Assembly (NCBI GenBank): GCA_003260075.1
Contig: QLIY01000181.1
Coordinates: 12,400 to 76,399 of the forward strand
Reading direction: 5' to 3'
Length of the DNA stretch: 64,000 bases
Origin: Phallusia mammillata
Lineage: Eukaryota > Chordata > Ascidiacea > Phlebobranchia > Ascidiidae
Shown here: positions 22,106 to 33,899 of the stretch, one piece after another
Layout of the letters: each line of letters begins with the position of its first letter
Numbering within the stretch: the first letter of the stretch is position 1
Made by a program: the position numbers and the translations under genes
The notes under the pieces: generated by a model
Databases searched by the model: none
What the model was told of the DNA's origin: nothing
What the model saw: only the letters and a program-made list of their open reading frames with translations

Positions 22106-23797
22106 AAAGTTGCCATGAGAAATCACATGATATCGAATGCTGGAGACTGCTATGTACCAAAATGATTAATAAATATGCTTTGAGTCGTCTAAAACTTTCC
22201 TTCTACTGCTATAGTTTTCGTTGAAACCCATGTTATACGAAGACTTTTGTTCAATAAACGTTTTACGATTAAACCTTACAACAATATTACCATTAGATAT
22301 CTCCAAGGTTACCGTCCTTATTTCTACAATCTGTCTTTATTTTAGGGGCAATGTCTTAAAAAATTTATTGTGCAATTCAACATTTTTTTGGCAAATATTA
22401 CTTTTTTAGTGCAAATATTTATTCGTGTTGCAAACGTTTTTAAGCAAACCTTTATGACTCTACCATCTTAGACTTACACGGCGTATCAAAAATAGCAAAA
22501 CAAAATAATAGGCATCGCGCAGGCTGCAATCGGAGCTTAAGGACGCCGTCTAAAGCTACAAGTCGACTTAGTTAGTAGCCTTCGCTCACTTAGACCTTGT
22601 TTAGTTCGTAAAGACATCGCTTAAACCAGCTTTGCCCGGACCAAATGTGTGCAAAGTAATGGCTTAGTGCGGTGTCCCTCCTTAAGTAACCCCTTGTGTC
22701 CCTCCTGTTCATAAAATGCAGATAAAAACTCACTTAATCGCTAGTCCAGGATTTGTTAGAATGGTAATACACTTCTAAAACACATACGAACAGTATATAA
22801 ATATTAAGACATAGGCCCTGCGTACCTTAACACGAAAAGTGTCGAAGTTAAACGATACGCAATGGCCAAGAAATTTAGTGAAATGACGAATCACAAAAAT
22901 GGGTAACGTAAACAAGTTTTAAAATCGATATAGCTTAGAAGTAGTTTGCCAATAAATTTTAGCTTCAATCAAATAGAAGTAGTAACGATACTCGGTGGAC
23001 AGAAGTGGACACAGAGGTTATGTGGTCATGAAATTGTTGATTAAATCAAGAGTACGAATGCACATCCACTCGTGAAATGATAAAAAAACGCCACCATAAA
23101 AATGGCTTAATGTCCCTTGGGGAATGTATCAGTGACCCAGGGCCTAAAATAAATGTTTGCACCGAACATAAAATGCTTGCAGGGAAAAAACAATGTTTGC
23201 ACTGAAAAAGAAATGTTTGCATCGAAAATTAATGTGTGCACTAAAAAAGTTAAAGTCTGTCAAAAGGTTGTTGAATTGCACTTGTGGGATACCGTAGCAA
23301 TGAGATGCACCAAGTATTTGCTGCGATCAGGGAGTTGCTGGAACAGATTGTTGTATAGCATGTGATATGATAGGTTGGCATAAATGCAAAGATTTGGTGA
23401 TAAACGTTTGCTTTGTATAAAAAGTTTATTATTTGGTTGTCTTTATTTTGGGGGTATATTTTAATGGCAACCCTGGATATACCCGAAAGCCGAAATAGTC
23501 ACATACTATGTTGAACACACGGTTCTCAAAGTTTTAGTGTTAAAAAAAACAGTAGTTTCCAAACGATGCTAGTACACAAGGCTAAGCGGCCTTCTGAGTG
23601 GTTCGTAAGCCGCTTGGATCAATTAATTGGCTGATTTAGGTTGATCTTTAACAATGGCGTATACAAATATTCTTTCGTGTTAGGGCATGTGCTTGGGACA
23701 GCACGTTTTTGTGAGGTATGACAGTCGAAATAAGTGTAGGACTTAATTCATGAAGTTAGTCTATTTTTCTTGCGGGCAACGGTGCTTGTGATCACTG
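22106..23797 (+). other. 3' flank of unit A with degenerate TTTGCA minisatellite
   Basis: No gene seen. At 23150-23250, words such as AATGTTTGCACTGAAAAAG repeat at about 20-bp spacing, a shorter version of the array at 30319-30478. Confidence 0.5.
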
Positions 23798-23940
23798 AAC
23801 CTGTGTAGCTCATTTGGTTAAGCGCAAGTTTTTTGGGTTCTAATCCCATCGCAGGTTAGATTTTTTGCCATATGGGAATGCTTGTGGACTGGGTGATTCG
23901 GTATCCGCCTTTAATGGGCCAGGCGTACTAGCGTTAATAG
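23798..23940 (+). mobile_element. tRNA-derived SINE copy at the left edge of unit B
   Basis: A-box-like TAGCTCATTTGGTTAAGCGC at about 23806 and B-box-like GGTTCTAATCC at 23836-23846, followed by GCCATATGGGAATGCTTG and GATTCGGTATCCGCC. Confidence 0.62.
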
Positions 23941-24395
23941 CTTAGTTTCGTATAACTCAGATTTATGTTGTAGAGTGTAGACCAATAGGTCCGGAAACAT
24001 TATATTCGGTGCGATAAAAAAGTCACATAGCTTCTTTTTGACGTGGCAACTATACGACGTAGGAAGCGAACATTGGCTAAAACAATTTGAGAAACAAAGT
24101 AGCCTCAATGCTTGTCACAAGCAATTATGGAAGTTTCGCTTCGTGGACTTACTTGTTACTATATATTATGTACTGTTTGCAGGCTTTCATTTACAGAAAG
24201 TTATAATTATGTCAATCAAAAAAAAAAAAAAAATTTGCACCTAACCGGGCTTAAACGCCTATGTTCGGACCGGGTTTGGGCCCGAAATTTATTAATGTGT
24301 TATGTTATAATGATATTAATTTAAATGAAGTAAATAACCACTCGTGACCGGAAATAGTTAGAGCGACGAATCGTTCGATTTAAAAATGCTTTTAC

Positions 24396-24446
24396 CTGCC
24401 TTCCTCATCCTTGTATCTTGAGCTGCATAGAGTGAGGTGGCGACAT
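24396..24446 (-). pseudogene. relic resembling the cationic-peptide exon (unit B)
   Basis: Between a cttttcag acceptor and an AG|GTAAAAG donor-like site, the frame equivalent to the peptide gene reads RCRHLTLCSSRYKDEEG. The peptide gene has RCIHRRRYRSYGDEEG at the corresponding place. The shared RC, RY and DEEG and the similar downstream intron suggest common descent. No signal-peptide exon was found nearby. Confidence 0.4.
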
Positions 24447-26324
24447 CTGAAAAGTTTATAATTAGAGAGTAAAGCGAAGTTAATATCACAAAAACACACG
24501 GGTAGCCAAAAACGGAACAGATTTAGCAAACCACAGATAAAAAAAGCTTTGTCAGCTTGATTTGACTTTTAACAATCAGGAAAAACTATTAAACTCAATA
24601 CGTTACAAAACACCGACAAACAGTGGGTTTACTGGGTCAATTAAATTTTGCAAAACATTTCGATTGATGAGTGTACTTAGAAAAATAGGTTTGTAAAGTT
24701 TGTGTTTTACTTAAATCCATGGTCAAAAGGTTATAATCAGACATGTTCGTAATTCTTTGAACCGTTCATGTTTTATTTGCAGCTTCAAAATTGCAGCTGT
24801 TCTATTCAGTTGCTCATGCAAAGAATGTTTAAAAGCTAACGACTAACCAAACGAAAGTACCTGTAAGTATTTCGTTCCTCTAGGAAAAAAAATAAACACG
24901 ATGAGAGTTTTTTTGGTGTTTGACCTTATTCGGTAAAACTGGTCGGAGTGGATCCAAAAATTTGGTTTGGGTAACGAGCTTAGGTTTAGATGTAACCTCA
25001 CCCAATGAGCTGAAATGTTTGGAACAACTGTTATATCACATCAAAGGAGAAACTACATTTATAGGAAATTGTGATTTATTCGTAGTTTAGTATCACAAAA
25101 AAAATGCAAAACACAGAAAGAATGTTTAAAATTTAGAATTAAGTTTCGAAATGTGGTACTCTGGCTGCACCAGTATATACAGCTAATGTCCAGTCACCAA
25201 CTACAATGATGACCTTATAGTTGGAAAGTTTAATGTCCGCAACAGACTTATCATGTAATTTTAATGGCCTAATGCTTTCATATATATTTCAAATTTGTTT
25301 GGGATCTAGTGTAAACGATTTAAACTGGTACGGATAAACAATAGACTGGATATTTCACGCAACACAAAAAGAATCCACGAACGTATAAAACACTCCAGAT
25401 TAGTAACTGGGCCACAATGGCAGGAAACTGGTTAATAATATCAGGACGTAATAACTGGATTCAATGGATTAACGACATGGCACTTAACTGTTTCATATAA
25501 ACGGTAAGCAGTTAGACCAGAAATGCAGAAGATTTGAGGTAAGCTATTTAGTCAAGCAAAACAAGCACTATGGAAGGCTATCGAGGCAGCATTTTGATGT
25601 TCTTCGGTTTAGTGTGTGTAGTTTATACAGGTATTAACCAATTGGAGCAACGTACCCTACCACATGTATACAAACATAAGCCGGTAATTTCTAACCATCG
25701 GATATTTAAAGGTTAAATCAGCCACAAGCTTTAATTCAAGATAAGCCCTTGTAAACCAATGCATAAAACAGCCAACAGAATATCAATTGAGACAGCTCAT
25801 GAGCTAAACGTAATATTAAAATCCCGTTTTCCCTTCATGTGTTTAATTTAACTTCTTTGAGTGTGGAGTAGCATTGTGATCAAGGTCATGAAACGAATAT
25901 TCGTTTATTTAGGGTCAATGTAAATCAACCAGCTTTTTTGGAGATTTTGCATCAACAGAGAAAATAGCTTAAAAATCGATTGGAAGCGACTAATTAAAAA
26001 TACTTATGTTTTTTGGCCAGATTGTATCAAAAACTAACGTTGTCGTGACAACTGAAGAACCGAATAAAGAAACCGAACAAGCGGTTGTTCCAAGAAAGAA
26101 GGAAAAATGCAAGTCCCCGGTGTCAATATTCGTGTACATTAAGACCCACAAAACCGCGAGCACCACCTTACGTGGCCTGCTGCTTCAATATTACGCACGT
26201 CACCATTTCACAAATGTGAGTTGCCAAACTCGAGTTAGTTTTCTATTTACATACTTAGCGGAACAAATTCCACAAGTTCATTAAAAATACAATTTCGGCA
26301 AATTCAAATTCTAAACCCACACCA

Positions 26325-26935
26325 GGGCTACTCAAACTTTCTTGCTCTGCGACCCCATTTTAAAGTAGAAATTTCTACGCGACCCCTTGATGGGTATAGC
26401 CCAGGGTTGCACAACCTTTTCGCTACGACGGCCGTATCACAGATCCTTATTTCACCAGCGGCCGCTTATTGCCTGCTTGCTTGTGTTTTAAAATTACTGA
26501 TGAAAAGAAATACGTATATTTTATTTGTAAAGATACCATCTAAGGACGCCTAAAAAGTCTGAACAAATTTCTAACTTGACACACAAATTGACAGCCTTTG
26601 CTTTTATGACGTCACAATCTATATTCTGACGCTTGTGGTATCTGCTTTTTCGCATTGTTTGCACACAATGGGCACAAAAAAGTCTGGCACATATGGCTAC
26701 TAAGCTGGTAATACTCTTTTACGTTCCACAAAATGTGTTTAGAGCCGTTTGAAAATCAAAATTTTTGGCGTTTTTATTTACGTCGCGGCCGACAGTACAT
26801 ATATTGTAATAAACATGTTCACGGCCGCACAAACTCGTCTCTGTACGGCCGCAAGGTTGTGCATCCCCGGTATAGCCTCTACAGGGGAATGATGTGTAAA
26901 CAATAAATGTACGCACGTATACCATTTTTGGGGGG
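26325..26935. mobile_element. nested hAT-like repeats in intron 2 of copy B
   Basis: An outer repeat starting CAGGGCTACTCAAACTTTCTTGCTCTGCGACCCC contains an inner one starting CAGGGTTGCACAACCTTTTCGCTACGACGGCCG and ending CGGCCGCAAGGTTGTGCATCCCCGG. Copy C has the same pair at 40383-41129 plus a second partial copy to 41530, so the insertions predate the B/C duplication. Confidence 0.7.
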
Positions 26936-28300
26936 TCGCGAAAAGTTGTGTTTGTCGATGTGAAATTACGACACTAACTGCCGATTGTGAAGTGAAGGTC
27001 TATTCAAATTTGTTTTATAGAAACTTTAGCCAGAACTTAATCTCGACTTGCAACTAATTCTAGTATTTGCAATCGTTTCCTTTGCAGCAAAACACCAAAA
27101 TGTTTTTCGGTCCATTCGTTGGAGGATACCCTGGACGATTTCGCTGCATTTTTAAATATCCAGAAAACGCTACCTATTCAACATGGCACATTAGATTCAA
27201 TGCCGAAGAAATGCAAAAATGTTTTCCTCCTGAAACAAAGCAAGTAGCAAGTAACACATACATTTTAGCAACCATTAAAACAAATAAAATCATCAAGCAA
27301 GCTATTGTTTTTATTGGCGTTTGTTTCAAAACAGGTTTGTGTTATTTCAGGTACATCACTATCATCCGAGAACCATGGGCAGCGTTTCAATCTGGATACG
27401 ATTATTATGCTAAGACATTCCAAGACAATAAACATTGTTTTGGAATGCCATTGACTTACGTTGTGAATGGACAATATATGGACGTCCAAACGTTCCTGCT
27501 AAAAGCATCGATTTTGCTTAACGATTCTGTACCATGGTACTTCAGGTGAAAATATTTTGCGATGTAATGTATTTTTGTTGCAGCTAAAACAAATTTTAAT
27601 TTTTTAAAAAAAACATTTGTCAACACAGAAACTATGTGCTTTTGGTTTTTCAAAGTTTCGTATTTTCATTGATAAAAATATACTTCAAAATGATAACGTT
27701 GTATCAAGGTTTAGCATTTGATATTTTTGAAATGTTTTAGATTTCGAAATTATCAATCACATGATCTTGGGTTGGATCCAATGTTAACTGATAAGGAGGA
27801 AATCGAAAAGCAAATTCAGAAGTTAGATAATGATTTGGATCTGGTCATAATCAACGAATACATGGAAGAATCGTTGGTTCTATTAAAGGTACACAAACTG
27901 TTTTTTAAAATAGCTTGCACGTTGAAACATACGGAAAAGTAATATACCAAGTTAATTTTTTTAATGCTAGCAAAGTAAGATTTAAAATTTCCATATAGCA
28001 AGGAGTTTTCTGCTTTTGGCAATGTGAGTTTTTTGCTAGGATACCATGTGTATGAACTGGGACGATGTGCGATTATCGACAAGGGTGAGTTCAAGAAGCA
28101 AAGTTCCATTTAAAACGGATGAGCACAGACAAGCATTCCATAAACTCAACCACATAGTGGGGGGGGGGGATCATTAGTACAGATATGTGTTATTTTCCCC
28201 CCAATTACAAGGACTTTTTTGCAATCACAAATAATGCCCAAATTAAAAAATAGTTACTTCAGCTCATTTTGGTCGTGTACTAAATTTTATCTGCTTAAAC

Positions 28301-28634
28301 CAGCGGTTCCCAAACTGGGGTCCGCGGTCCTTTAGGGGTCCGTGAGGCAATGTTGGGGACCGCCGAGGCTTTGAAGTAATTCTATAATCTTATTTCTTAT
28401 AATCTTAAATCTTATAATCTTAATTGTTCGCGCACAATCGTAATGTTTTTGTTCTGTTTGTGATGTCACATGCTGTCTTTAGATCATTGTTATGCGTAAT
28501 TTTGCATAACTATCTAAAATCCTGCAATTAACTTTCGTTTTTATGAAATACGCATTTAGGCTTAAGGACCGCGAGATCTCGAAATAATGACAAATGGACC
28601 GTTTTAAAAATATGAAAAAGTTTGGGAACCACTG
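28301..28634. mobile_element. hAT MITE in intron 6 of copy B
   Basis: Ends CAGCGGTTCCCAAACTGGGG and AGTTTGGGAACCACTG. Flanks GCTTAAAC and TTTTAAAC make an 8-bp duplication with two mismatches. Absent from the matching introns of A and C. Confidence 0.8.
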
Positions 28635-30318
28635 TTTTAAACAAACGTATCACTTCCTGTTTCAGGACATTGCACTTTACGAACAGTTTAACCGAACCTT
28701 ATGGAAGCGTGTAGAATCTTACGGACGAAAACGGTTCGCAGAAGATTTGGAGAAACTTCGTGCTGGTTTACATAGGTATAAGCGTGATGTTCAGGACATT
28801 GATGAAGAAATGGATGAAGAAAGCTGGTCTGAACTCGTGCCTGGAACTGATAAATGAAAAGTTGCCATGAGAAATCACATGATATCGAATGCTGGAGACT
28901 GCTATGTACCAAAATGATTAATAAATATGCTTCAAATCGTTTGGAACTTTCCTTCTACATTTTAAATGTTTTTTACATTTTCTGCTGACAAATATAGTTT
29001 TCGTTCAAACTCAAGTTACATGAAGACTTTTGTTCAATAAACGTTTTACGACTAAAAGTTACAACAATATTACCATTAGACATCTCCAAGGTTACCGTCC
29101 TTATTTCTACAATTTGTCTTTATTTTAGGGGCAATGTCTTAGAAAAATTTATTGTCGTTTTTTCTAAGAAATACCGTTGTTTATGACATGAGTCGGTATT
29201 TAGTCTTACTTTGAAGAATTGCAAGTCAAATCCCTGCTATAAATAAAAGTAAACCTAGACCTGAGCAGCCGTGTATGGTGGCCCCAGTGGCGGCTCATGC
29301 CTAAATTAAACAAGTTTTTGGCAAACATTACTTTTTCAGTGCAAAAATTTATTCGTGTTTCAAACTTTTTTAAGCAAACCTTTATGACTACACCATCTTA
29401 GACTTACACGGCGTATCAAAAATAGCAAAACAAAATAATAAGCATTGCGCAGGCTACAGTTGGAGCTTAAGGACACCGTCTAAAACTACAAGTCGACTTC
29501 ATTAGCCTTGGCTCACTTAGACCTTGTTTTGTTCGTTAAGACATCGCTTAAACCAGCTTTGCCCGAGCCAAATATGGGCAAAGTAATGGCTTAGTGCGGT
29601 GTCCCTCCTTAAGTAACCCTTTATGCCCCTCCTGCTCATAAAATGCAGATGAAAAACTCACTTAACTGCTAGTCCAGGATTTATTAGTATGGTAATTAAA
29701 TTCTAAAAAACATACAACCGGTATATAAATATTAAGACATAGACCCTGCGTACCTTAACACGAACAGTGTCCACGTTAAACGACACGCAATGGCCATGCA
29801 ATTTAGTGAAATGACGAATCATAAAAATGGGTAACGCAAACAAGTTTTTTTTAATCCAATAGAAGTAGTAACGATACTCGGTGGGCCCAAAATGCTGGTG
29901 AAGATTCACCAGAAACACCCACTGAAACCATTTTCTTTTTTAATGCGCATAATTAAGTGTGTGTAACTTTATTGCTATTTTATTCGACCATTTCACACAC
30001 TATTTGCCTATATTGAGGTTTTTCAGTGTTATGGAGTGTTGTTTACTCTATGTTTACTTGCAACAAATCAATCTATCTTAACTTTCGTCACCAGACAATT
30101 GAGCTACACAAAAACACAATGGCGAAAAACTGTTTGCCAAACCAAATTTCCATGAATACAACTCATCCACAAATACTTGTTTTTAGCATGGCTGCTAAAG
30201 AGAAAGTACTGAATTGTTTAGTGGCCAAGGATTACAACCAATTGCCTGTATAATGTATAACTTTCGTACCATTACGTAAATTTTGGCACACCTGTATCCA
30301 TACCGCCAAAAGAAATAA

Positions 30319-30478
30319 AAAGTTTGCACTCAAAAACAAATGTTTGCACCGAAAATAAAATGTTTGCAACGAAAAAACAATGTTTGCATCGAAAATAAAA
30401 TGTTTGCAACGAAAAAACAATGTTTGCACTAAAAATAAATGTTTGCATCGAAAAATTAATGTTTGCACTAAAAAAGTA
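30319..30478 (+). repeat. minisatellite, about 20-bp unit
   Basis: Eight or so copies of AATGTTTGCA(C/A/T)CGAAAA(T/A)A... alternate between ...CACCGAAAATAA and ...CAACGAAAAAAC forms. The phenylalanine/cysteine-rich open frames on the - strand here are a by-product of the repeat. Confidence 0.85.
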
Positions 30479-32451
30479 AAAGTCTGTCAAAATGTTGTTG
30501 AATTGCACTCAGGTTTTTTTTAAGGTTTGGTTTGGGTGACCGCTAAATAGTTTTAAGAGACCACAAGTGTTTCATTTAAATACCAAAAACTGTAGTTGTA
30601 GTTGCAAGTCCAAATTTTGGGAAACCGCTGGAGAAATTTGGGGGACCGTTTCGGTCCCCCAAAACACCTTAAAAAAACACTGATTGCACTTATGGGCCAC
30701 CGTAGCCTTGAGATGGACGAAGTATTTTCTGAGATCAGGGAGTTGCTGGAACAGATTGTTTTAGTAAAAATATAGCATGTGATATGATAGGTTGGTATAA
30801 ATGTAAAGATTTGTTCATAAACGTTTGTATAAAAAGTTTATTATTTGGTTGTCTTTATTTTGGGGGTATATGGTAATGGCAACCCTGGATATACCCGTGC
30901 GCCGAAACAGTCACATACTATGTTGAACACTTGGTTCTCAAAGTTTTAGTGCAAAAAAGTTTCAGTATTACAAAAAAACAGTAGTGTGGCCCAACTTAAT
31001 GGTTGCCAAAAGCCTTCGAACACTGTACTAGCGGCTAGCCACAAAAAACCTAGTTTAGACGCGTTCGAGCACTGTTGTCTTTATTTAAAAACACTAAATA
31101 AAACTCTACAATATTGGCAAAGTCACTGCGCTGCACAAAAATCTACACAACTGAACAGTACGATAGCCGGGGAAGAACTCCCTGCAACTACACGTGGCAC
31201 GCAAAAGGACTGGAAAACACACGAAAAAGGGATCGCGACAGAACTAATAAGAGAAACAAGGAAACTAAAAAGTCACGTGGTCAAAACCCATCGGTCAATT
31301 ATCATTGTTCTAGCGGCTTACGTTAGAAAGTTACACCTGAGATTGTAGCTGAAATGCTGCGAAAGGCAACGACAGGGGAGGAGTTAAACAAGGTGCAGTG
31401 AACACACTAGGTGTGCCGTGGGTTAAATTCCTGTATAATGGAAAACAAAGTGCTACAAATCAATTAAATAGTAAAAAATGTAAACGGTAACGTAACGATA
31501 AGATGTGAAGAAGAATTAAAGCGGAAAACATGAAAAACACATCGTGAAATTAAGGTAACAACTTACGTTTTAGGAAAATAAGCACATAGACAGAAAACAA
31601 CCCTTGGTAAACAAACTTAGTAAACCAAAGACAATTACAATACAAGACACACGTGGTGGCTAACGTGAAACGATAGACCAATAGGTCCGGAGACACTATA
31701 TTCGGTACGACAAAAATGTCACATAGCTTCTTTTTGACGTGTCACCTATATTTGACGTAGGAAGCGAACATTGGCTAAAACAATTTGAGAAACAAAGTAG
31801 CCTAAATGTTAGTCACAAGCAATTATGAAAGTCTACTGAATTTACAAAGTTCCTTAGTGTTTGCGAGTTATTATGGGATAAGTTAGAAACTTTTCTTCGT
31901 TGTATTATGTTTGACTTTTACATTTGACGTAATAAATGTATAAAATTGTGTACATAGATCGTAAGATTTTGTAGAAGTTTTGAATAGATCTTGTGTACTA
32001 GAGGTAGGTAACACGGTAATAGTGTTACACAATTATTACGTCACACATTCTTTAAGGCGGCCCCAGTGTTTCATTTTGTAACCCGCGATGATCGACGTGG
32101 CAGGGTTGATACACCTGTAGTCGTGTCTGGTATAAGTGTGAGGAACAGATGTGTTGTACCTGTCGGATTTTATGTTCTGGTTTTTACATTTTTAAAAGTC
32201 TTTCGCATCGTGGACTTACTTGTTACTATATATTATGTACTGTTTGCAGGCTATCATGTACTGAAAGTTATAATTATGTCAATGACACATTTGCACCTAG
32301 CCGGGCTTAAACGCCTGTGTTCGGACCCGGTTTGGGTCCGGAATTTATTAATGTGTTATGTTATAATGATATAAATTTTTATGAATTGAATAACCAGTCG
32401 TGACCGGAAATAGTTACAGCGACAAATCGTTCGATTTAAAAATGCTTTTAC
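30479..32451. other. spacer between units B and C, no gene seen
   Basis: An open frame at 30986-31348 (120 codons) has no splice context, low-complexity composition and no recognised domain, so I do not call it a gene. From 31674 the sequence resumes homology with the start of units A and B. Confidence 0.45.
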
Positions 32452-32502
32452 CTGTCTTCCTCATCCTTGTATCTTGAGCTGCATAGATTGAGGAGGCGAA
32501 AT
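32452..32502 (-). pseudogene. relic resembling the cationic-peptide exon (unit C)
   Basis: Same position and context as the unit B relic, but the first Cys has become Phe: it reads RFRLLNLCSSRYKDEED. The LTR retrotransposon begins 14 bases beyond it. Confidence 0.35.
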
Positions 32503-32515
32503 CTAAGAAGTTTAT

Positions 32516-32808
32516 TGTTGTATTCTTCAAGTTGTTGTATTCACGATCACGACACCAAGTAAAACGGAAGGAAAATAGAATGATTCAACTAAACATGCGC
32601 AGCATTATATAGGCAACAGGAAACCATTAACATTCTACGAAAACTACGCCAGATTAGGGTTAACTATGCTTGTGGAGTTTAATTACAATGTTAGGAATGT
32701 TACTGCTAGGCACACAAGGCTCGAAATGTTAGACACACAAGGCTCGAAATGAGCTGCTAATTAAACACAATGTTGGAAATTATATTTCAACAATAGAAAT
32801 CCTTACCA
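32516..32808 (-). repeat. 3' LTR of the gypsy element
   Basis: About 293 bp. Outer end TGTTGTATTCTTCAAG; inner end CCTTACCA, against CCTTAACA in the other LTR. Differs from the 5' LTR by a short internal duplication of ACACAAGGCTCGAAATG. Confidence 0.88.
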
Positions 32809-32816
32809 CCTCCCCA
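32809..32816 (-). other. polypurine tract of the gypsy element
   Basis: On the - strand TTGTTGGGGAGG abuts the 3' LTR, the expected place for the plus-strand primer. Confidence 0.6.
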
Positions 32817-32903
32817 ACAAGTATGAAAAAGATAATTAGCAACACAATAATTGTCGGGGTTTGCGTTGTCGTTTTGAACGTCTCGGATTACCGGGACCAT
32901 ATT

Positions 32904-33899
32904 CTAAATGTTCAAGGTCCGCGATCTTCGGTGGTGAGGATTGTGTCGCGTCAGGTTTTTTCTCATTATTCTCTCACTCACGGGGTAAGGATCATCCGCC
33001 GGACTTTCATCTTCTTCTGTTGCGTAACGAGGACGGAGTTGTTCAATGTGACGTCTCCATATAGGTCCTCGCGGAATAACACGTACTTCAACGCTGCGAC
33101 ATCCATGTCGCTTGATAACTTTTGCTGCCACCCAGCGTGGTTGTTGGTTGTGCCTAGGATCAAAGTAAAGGGCATAGCAAGGATCATCAACTTTGTATGC
33201 AGAAACGTTTTCTCTTCGCACCAGACACTGAGATTTGATGGCGATCTTCGATTGGTTCTCTTGTGTGGTGTGGGCTGGAGATAGTAGCAATGCATCAATT
33301 TTTGTACGCATCTGTCGGTGGCATAAAAGTTCGCTTGATGAATAACCACTTCCGGCCGTTGTTCGGCGGTAGTGCATTAAAAACTTGAGCAGTGCTTCTT
33401 TAGGCGGACTTGACTTCTTCCGAAGAGCCTGCTTAAAAGTTTGTACCAAGCGCTCAGCAGCGCCATTAGTGGCTGGATGGTAAGGTGCTCCAGTCACGTG
33501 AACTATTCCTCGCTCTTTGTAATAATTTTGAAATTGTTCGGACATGAACGTGGGAGCATTATCTGTGACAAGTGTGTGAGGATAACCGAAATGAGAAAAG
33601 TCGTTATCAAAAAGATCAAATGTAGTTTTTGCTGATATCGACTGTGTCGGATGAATACACGGGTATTTCCAATATGCGTCAATTAGCAGTAACCAGTTGT
33701 AAACCATGAAGTTAATTGCATGGTCAACATGTAACCGACTCCACGGCTTCTCCGGACTCATCCATGGACGCAAGGCGACTTTTGATGGAGCGTTCTGGTA
33801 TACTGCACATGTATTGCATTTCCGGGAGAGATCAACGATATCCCTGTCAATGTTTGGCCAGTAGACTGCTGTACGAGCCAACTGCTTAATACGCTGCAT
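32904..33899 (-). CDS. gypsy integrase (partial pol)
   Basis: The open frame of 331 codons carries a zinc-binding CNTC remnant near its start, then the DDE core: HVDHA, VTDNAPTF and NGAAERLVQTFK give the two Asp and the Glu. YHPATNGAAER is a gypsy-type integrase signature. A C-terminal basic region follows (PIWRRHIEQLRPR). The frame is displaced from the upstream RNase H frame, with overlap at 33758-33899. Confidence 0.85.
   Translation of the reverse strand: MQRIKQLARTAVYWPNIDRDIVDLSRKCNTCAVYQNAPSKVALRPWMSPEKPWSRLHVDHAINFMVYNWLLLIDAYWKYPCIHPTQSISAKTTFDLFDNDFSHFGYPHTLVTDNAPTFMSEQFQNYYKERGIVHVTGAPYHPATNGAAERLVQTFKQALRKKSSPPKEALLKFLMHYRRTTAGSGYSSSELLCHRQMRTKIDALLLSPAHTTQENQSKIAIKSQCLVRRENVSAYKVDDPCYALYFDPRHNQQPRWVAAKVIKRHGCRSVEVRVIPRGPIWRRHIEQLRPRYATEEDESPADDPYPVSERIMRKNLTRHNPHHRRSRTLNI

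Larger units (their letters stand above)
16055..23790. repeat. tandem unit A (sulfotransferase copy A plus peptide-gene relic)
   Basis: Sequence of this segment recurs in units B (about 23798-31670) and C (about 31674-46200). In A and B the order is SINE, then in all three: segment with the word ACTATATTCG(G/A)TGCGA, relic exon on the - strand, spacer, TATA-like CATATAAA, sulfotransferase exons, 3' flank with TTTTGTTCAATAAACGTTTTACGA. Orientation is the same in all three, so they arose by tandem duplication. Confidence 0.75.
25570..28857 (+). pseudogene. galactose-3-O-sulfotransferase copy B (C-terminal nonsense)
   Basis: Seven exons in consistent phase: 25570-25683, 26021-26215, 27088-27239, 27351-27545, 27741-27888, 28040-28156, 28666-28857. 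Residues 9-23 form the membrane anchor. VYIKTHKTAS at about 76-85 is the PAPS 5'-phosphosulfate loop. Exon 3 has GPFVGGYPGRF; exon 4 has IIREPW (about 158-163). Intron 3 uses a GC donor (ACAAA|GCAAGT). The stop TGA (28855-28857) replaces a Trp codon, giving 370 aa and losing the last 20 residues (including MISNAGDCY), the same lesion as copy A. The exon 6 donor reads ATA|GTGGGG..., running into a G-run that may be an assembly artefact. Intron 6 also holds a MITE (28301-28634). AATAAA lies at 28920-28925. All core motifs remain, so it could be active if the tail is dispensable. Confidence 0.85.

Noticed and set aside
30319-30478. CRISPR-like array
   Set aside because: The 20-bp units are contiguous tandem repeats without unique spacers, in a eukaryotic genome.
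30986-31348. 120-codon open frame on the + strand
   Set aside because: No splice context, domain or match in the sister units; likely chance.
32823-33284. 153-codon open frame on the + strand
   Set aside because: It lies antisense to the gypsy integrase, which has clear DDE motifs on the - strand.
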